From Thermococcus sp. (GTDB lineage: Archaea; Methanobacteriota_B; Thermococci; Thermococcales; Thermococcaceae): a stretch of 6,759 nucleotides of DNA. Within the stretch, counting starts at the first letter, position 1. Each line of letters starts with the position of its first letter. The stretch spans positions 1 to 6,759 of the forward strand of contig DRGF01000197.1 of assembly GCA_011050175.1 (NCBI GenBank). The letters run 5' to 3'. Both the position numbers and the translations under genes were made by a program. The notes beneath the pieces were generated by a model that was given only the letters and a program-made list of their open reading frames with translations, was not told the origin of the DNA and did no database searches. Below are positions 4,774 to 6,759 of the stretch, piece after piece.

Positions 4774-5745
4774 ATGGTGGATGTAAAGATGGACTTTTCG
4801 CGGCACTTCCCCATCATAGGAATCGAAGGACAGCGGAAGCTTAGCGAGAGCACGGTTGCTGTGGTCGGTGCCGGCGCGCTGGGCAGCTGGGAGGTCTACT
4901 TCCTTCACAAGCTCGGCGTTGGAAAGATAATCGTCATTGACAGGGACTTCGTGGACGAGAGCGACCTTCCGAGGACGGTATACACTGCTGAGGACATCGG
5001 AAAGCCGAAGGTGGAAGTCCTGAAGGGGCGGTTCGGCGTAATCGGGCACTTTGAAGACCTCAACCCCGGGACTGTGAGCCTCCTCGACGAGGCAGACCTG
5101 ATAATAGACGGGACGGACAACATCTACACGAGGCAGGTCATAAACGACTACGCCGTAAAAAATGGCAAGCCCTGGATCTACGTGGGCGTCCTCGCGACCT
5201 ACGGCAACGTGATGCCCATAATCCCTGGCAAGACCGCCTGCTTCCGCTGCCTGATGCCCAGGCTCCCGGAGAGGCCCTCACCGACCTGCGCGATAGCGGG
5301 CATAATGAGCTACGTCCCTCCGCTGGCCGCTTCAATGGCAGTTGGCCTCGCGGCGAGGATTCTCCTGGGAGAGGAAGTCGGGAGTGAGCTAATATTCTTC
5401 GACACAAAAACGCTGGACTTTGAGAAGGTCGAAGTCCCGAGGAGGGAAGACTGCCCCGCGTGTGTGAGAAGGGAGTTTACCTTCCTGGAAAAGCGGATAA
5501 AGGTGGAGACGCTCTGCGACGGATCAATCCAGATAACGCCCCCTGAGAAGATGGACATCGATTTCGAGGAGCTTGGAAAACAGCTCGAAAAGCTCGGCAT
5601 CGAGTACATAAGCACGTCCCAGTTCATCCAGTTCGAGGACGATATCTACGAGATACTCATTTTCAAAGGCGGGAGGATGGTCGTGAGAGGGGCAGAGGAC
5701 GAGAGGGAAGCTAAGAGCCTGTTTGCCCGCTACCTGGGTGGTTGA
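4774..5745 (+). CDS. E1-like adenylyltransferase, ThiF/MoeB/HesA family
   Basis: This 323-residue protein should use ATP to adenylate the C-terminal glycine of a ubiquitin-like sulfur carrier (ThiS, MoaD or a small archaeal modifier). It has Arg10 in the usual N-terminal finger position, nucleotide loop GAGALG (32-37), Asp56 for ATP ribose, and the hallmark TDNIYTRQVIND (114-125). Zinc ligands are CFRC (156-159) and CPAC (227-230), and the candidate acceptor Cys172 lies in SPTCAIAG. A C-terminal domain of about 80 residues (240-323), seen in other long ThiF/MoeB proteins, follows; there is no rhodanese domain. Open frame continues upstream of 4774, but that stretch is antisense to the nitroreductase gene. 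ATG 4774 has GGTGA before it; ATG 4789 (residue 6) fits the TATA spacing better and would leave the family domain intact. It is followed one base later by thiI. No carrier gene is in view, so thiamine, molybdopterin/tungstopterin or tRNA thiolation are all possible. Confidence 0.92.
   Translation: MVDVKMDFSRHFPIIGIEGQRKLSESTVAVVGAGALGSWEVYFLHKLGVGKIIVIDRDFVDESDLPRTVYTAEDIGKPKVEVLKGRFGVIGHFEDLNPGTVSLLDEADLIIDGTDNIYTRQVINDYAVKNGKPWIYVGVLATYGNVMPIIPGKTACFRCLMPRLPERPSPTCAIAGIMSYVPPLAASMAVGLAARILLGEEVGSELIFFDTKTLDFEKVEVPRREDCPACVRREFTFLEKRIKVETLCDGSIQITPPEKMDIDFEELGKQLEKLGIEYISTSQFIQFEDDIYEILIFKGGRMVVRGAEDEREAKSLFARYLGG
5737..5740 (+). promoter_or_regulatory. Ribosome binding site deciding the thiI GTG start
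   Basis: GGTG, inside the last codons of the E1-like gene, lies 6 nt before GTG 5747. An in-frame GTG at 5738 overlaps this site and has no Shine-Dalgarno site of its own. Confidence 0.55.
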
Positions 5746-5746
5746 A

Positions 5747-6759
5747 GTGATAATAGTGCGCTACGGCGAGATAGCCATAAAGCGCGGCAAGAGGCGGGAA
5801 TTTGAGAAAAAGCTGGCTCAGAACATCGAAAAAATCCTGAAGAGGAAGGGCATAGAGGGGAAAGTGAAGCTGATACGGGGGCGCATCCTCGTTGACGCCC
5901 CCGACGAGGCGGTGGAGATGATAGCCAAAGTCCCCGGCGTCGTCTCGGTGTCCCCGGCGAGGGTCATGGACTACGAAGAAGTTCCAGTATACCTCAAGGA
6001 GGCCCTCAAGCGGTTCAGTCCAGGGAGCTTCAAGGTCGAGACCCAGCGCCTTGACAAGGCCTTCCTCAAGACGTCCATGGAAGTAAACCGCGAAATCGGA
6101 GCGTTTATCGTCGAGAACTTCGGCTGGAAGGTTGACCTCGAAAACCCGGAGCTTACCGTTGGCATAGAGATAATCAACGGAAAGGCCTACGTGTTCTTTG
6201 AAAAGATCAAGGGCGTCGGCGGACTGCCGGTTGGGACGCAGGGAAAGGTCGCTGTCCTTCTGAGCGGCGGCATAGATTCGCCGGTTGCCGCGTTCCTCAT
6301 GCTCAAGCGAGGTGCAGAGGTCATAGCGGTGCACTTTGACCAGGGGCTGAACGCGAGGAGCGTCGTTGAGAAGGTCGTTGACATCCTCAGCGACTACTCC
6401 CCCGAGCCGATGGAGCTGATAGTTGAGAACCACTTTGAAGTCCTGAAGCCATACGTCAGGGCCCTAACCCGAGCCGGAATGCGGGAGTGGACCTGCGTTG
6501 TCTGCAAGATAGCCATGCTGAGAAGGGCGGCGGAGATAGCGAGGGAAAAGGGTGCCCTGGGCATAGTGACCGGCGACAGCCTCGGCCAGGTGGCGAGCCA
6601 GACCCTGGCGAACCTCTACTTCGAGACAATGAGCGTGAACTTCCCCGTCCACAGGCCCCTCCTCGGCATGGACAAGGAGGAGATAGTGGCCATAGCGAGG
6701 AAGATAGGCACCTACGATGCGTTCCTTGAGTACCCCTACTGCGACTGTCCGTTCCGGCC
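5747..6759 (+). CDS. thiI: tRNA 4-thiouridine synthetase ThiI (3' end outside window)
   Basis: The 337 residues present form a ThiI, which adenylates uridine 8 of tRNA and replaces its oxygen with sulfur. An N-terminal ferredoxin-like segment (MIIVRYGEIAIKRGKRREFE) leads into a THUMP domain (about 55-155) that binds the tRNA acceptor end. The PP-loop SGGIDSP is at 173-179 and the ThiI signature GDSLGQVASQTLANL at 276-290. Cys250 and Cys253 (CVVC), with Cys332 and/or Cys334 (YCDCPF), match the three-cysteine iron-sulfur site known from methanogen ThiI, the type that lacks a rhodanese domain. The GTG start lies one base after the E1-like gene's TGA, so the pair is surely cotranscribed. The alternative GTG 5738 would add three residues. 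The frame is open to base 6759; by comparison with the family roughly 40-60 residues are missing. Whether it also serves thiamine synthesis cannot be told. Confidence 0.95.
   Translation, partial: MIIVRYGEIAIKRGKRREFEKKLAQNIEKILKRKGIEGKVKLIRGRILVDAPDEAVEMIAKVPGVVSVSPARVMDYEEVPVYLKEALKRFSPGSFKVETQRLDKAFLKTSMEVNREIGAFIVENFGWKVDLENPELTVGIEIINGKAYVFFEKIKGVGGLPVGTQGKVAVLLSGGIDSPVAAFLMLKRGAEVIAVHFDQGLNARSVVEKVVDILSDYSPEPMELIVENHFEVLKPYVRALTRAGMREWTCVVCKIAMLRRAAEIAREKGALGIVTGDSLGQVASQTLANLYFETMSVNFPVHRPLLGMDKEEIVAIARKIGTYDAFLEYPYCDCPFR

Noticed and set aside
5711..6433. 240-residue open frame on the minus strand
   Set aside because: It lies opposite thiI, whose domains and motifs are unmistakable. 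Such frames are common opposite GC-rich archaeal genes, and this one has no recognisable domain.

Overview
This window looks like a chromosome segment of a hyperthermophilic euryarchaeon of the order Thermococcales, most likely Thermococcus. The basis is GGTGA/GGTGAT Shine-Dalgarno sites a few bases before starts, archaeal TATA boxes about 25-37 bp before start codons, oligo-T terminators, AGG/AGA arginine and ATA isoleucine codons, and a MATE transporter whose sequence and residue numbering match the structurally studied Pyrococcus furiosus MATE protein. The order is inferred from sequence alone.

Layout. Bases 1-75 are the tail of an unidentified gene, followed by an oligo-T terminator. A TTG-started gene (243-1670) encodes an exported 475-residue protein that I do not recognise; after its first ~350 bp it is clearly more AT-rich than the rest of the window. 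It converges on a minus-strand operon of a MarR-family regulator (3151-3567) and a MATE efflux pump (1775-3154), whose genes overlap by ATGA. The regulator diverges from a small flavodoxin (3650-4117). The flavodoxin overlaps, tail to tail by 11 bp, a compact FMN nitroreductase (4107-4646, minus). Across a 127-bp divergent promoter region from the nitroreductase lies an E1-like adenylyltransferase of the ThiF/MoeB/HesA family (4774-5745). One base after it comes thiI (tRNA 4-thiouridine synthetase), which runs off the right edge.

How the parts may work together. MarR, MATE, flavodoxin and nitroreductase read as a small xenobiotic or redox-stress module: a regulator with a single N-terminal cysteine, a drug/cation exporter and two flavin proteins. 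The divergent promoter region between marR and the flavodoxin gene has one inverted repeat in front of each start codon, which suggests local control of both sides. The E1-like gene and thiI form a tight sulfur-transfer pair. ThiI has the CxxC plus downstream cysteines expected of the archaeal iron-sulfur type, and the adenylyltransferase would activate a MoaD/ThiS-like protein encoded elsewhere.

I see no RNA gene, insertion sequence, CRISPR array or phage module, and no stretch over 300 bp without a gene. Most of the window is ordinary archaeal core and housekeeping content. The least explained items are the exported protein and the palindromic promoter elements.
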